Assembly: GCA_007692605.1 (NCBI GenBank)
Contig: REBS01000125.1
Location: 1-34,902 of the forward strand
Direction of reading: 5' to 3'
Length of the DNA stretch: 34,902 bases
Origin: Gemmatimonadales bacterium
Lineage (GTDB): Bacteria; Gemmatimonadota; Gemmatimonadetes; Longimicrobiales; Gaopeijiaceae
Below the pieces are notes generated by a model, which was not told the origin of the DNA, did not search any database, and was given only the letters and a program-made list of their open reading frames with translations. Below are positions 34,117 through 34,902 of the stretch, piece after piece. Position 1 is the first letter of the stretch. The number at the start of each line of letters is the position of its first letter. The position numbers and the translations under genes were made by a program.

Positions 34117-34895
34117 GTCCGCCCCCCGGTCGCATCCGCACGGCGAAGCTCCACCGCGTGCGAGAAATAGAAGCCGGTCGAGACCCGGTGCTGCCGCCCC
34201 ACCGTCCACCCCGACATCCCGGGGTCGGCGAGCAGGCGCTCCAGGAACCGGCCGACCCGCACGGGGCGAATCGCGGGCGCGCGGTCCCGACGGGGAAAGA
34301 GCGATCCCACCCCACCCAGCACCGAAAGAAGCACCGTGCGGGGAGCCAGCGTGAAGAGCAGACTCTCCTCCGCCCGGTCCGCGAAGGCGGCCAGCATGCG
34401 GATCGCCTCGTGGGCCGGATAGTGGAAGAGCACATCCATGATGAGCACGTGCTGCCACGGCCCCCCGGGGGCGTCCGAGGCGTCCCCCTCGTGGATCGTC
34501 ACCCGATCGGCGAGTCCGGCCTCGACGACCCGCTTCCGCGCGGCCGCTGCCAGCGTCGGAGCGATCTCGACCCCGGTCACGGTCAGCCCCCGCCTCGCCA
34601 TCCGCAGCGACACCTCGCCGGGGCCACAGCCCGCGTCGAGCACGCTCCGATCCCCATCCTCGGGGATCCACGAAAGGAGCGTTCCGGCCATCGCGTCGCG
34701 CCCCTCGCGCACGATCCGGCGCACCCCGCTGACCGGCTCGTCCGAAGTGAGCCGGATCCAGTTGGGGGCCCGGCCCTCGAAGTAGTCCCGGATCCGACCC
34801 GGGCGCGCACCCCTCCCCGCACCCGCAGCCGAAGAGGCCGGGGTGACACCGGCGGAACCGTCCGCCGAAAGAGGAGAGGTGAGCGCCGGATCCAT
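34113..34895 (-). CDS. bchM: Mg-protoporphyrin IX methyltransferase
   Basis: 260-residue SAM-dependent methyltransferase that makes the substrate of AcsF. After a Gly/Ala/Arg-rich N-terminus of about 30 residues come RIRDYFEGRAPNWIRLTSDEPVS (family signature region), the SAM motif VLDAGCGPGEVSLRMARRG, GVEIAP, and LIMDVLFHYP. The C-terminus has RVSTGFYFSHAVEL, also typical. ATG 34895 forms a TGATG overlap with a TGA at 34897-34895, so another gene appears to end right at the window edge; by the usual bchF-N-B-H-L-M order this would be bchL, but only three bases of context remain. Confidence 0.94.
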   Translation of the reverse strand: MDPALTSPLSADGSAGVTPASSAAGAGRGARPGRIRDYFEGRAPNWIRLTSDEPVSGVRRIVREGRDAMAGTLLSWIPEDGDRSVLDAGCGPGEVSLRMARRGLTVTGVEIAPTLAAAARKRVVEAGLADRVTIHEGDASDAPGGPWQHVLIMDVLFHYPAHEAIRMLAAFADRAEESLLFTLAPRTVLLSVLGGVGSLFPRRDRAPAIRPVRVGRFLERLLADPGMSGWTVGRQHRVSTGFYFSHAVELRRADATGGRT

Positions 34896-34902
34896 CAGTC
34901 GA

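Overview
The window is a high-GC bacterial chromosome segment. It joins an ordinary housekeeping region (about 1-17,800) to part of a purple-bacterial-type photosynthesis gene cluster (about 17,850-34,902). The mix suggests an aerobic anoxygenic phototroph with a type-2 reaction centre. The non-photosynthetic genes (DUF4837 lipoprotein, M28 peptidase, lasso-type RiPP leader with PqqD-like protein) would suit a phototrophic Gemmatimonadota. That assignment is inference from gene content; no rRNA or marker phylogeny is available here.

Housekeeping half: the 5' part of a tRNA-Ile(GAT) on the minus strand; an OmpA-type lipoprotein with a strong terminator; a response regulator, histidine kinase and lipoprotein operon with ATGA overlaps, reminiscent of GlrR-GlrK-QseG; a tiny RiPP precursor with a PqqD-like recognition protein (minus); an IMPACT-family gene preceded by a very acidic small protein (minus); a DUF4837 lipoprotein; dnaE and msrA; a DUF3299 protein, ABC ATPase and FtsX-like permease with a His-rich insert, possibly metal related; a secreted M28 peptidase; and a CtlX-like amidinotransferase-fold hydrolase.

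Photosynthesis half: bchC-bchX-bchY-bchZ (plus) lie behind a leader that carries an exact TGT-N12-ACA motif, the PpsR/CrtJ operator type. Next come bchO (minus), then pufB-pufA-pufL-pufM-pufC, an Nfu-like Fe-S protein gene and puhE (plus). puhE converges on a minus-strand operon, read from the right edge as bchM-lhaA-puhA(N part)-puhA(C part)-puhB-puhC-small membrane protein-acsF. A strong hairpin separates the convergent ends. The window ends just before the gene upstream of bchM.

Together these genes make bacteriochlorophyll a (AcsF and BchM for the chlorin stage, BchXYZ for chlorophyllide reduction, BchC for side-chain oxidation), build the reaction centre and LH1 ring (PufBALMC, PuhA), and assemble them (LhaA, PuhB, PuhC, PuhE). 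The most unusual points are the reaction-centre H subunit encoded as two translationally coupled genes split at the linker after the membrane helix, the PufM C-terminal extension, the Fe-S carrier gene inside the puf operon, and the rearranged gene order compared with proteobacterial clusters. Carotenoid genes, Mg-chelatase genes and a ppsR gene are not in the window.
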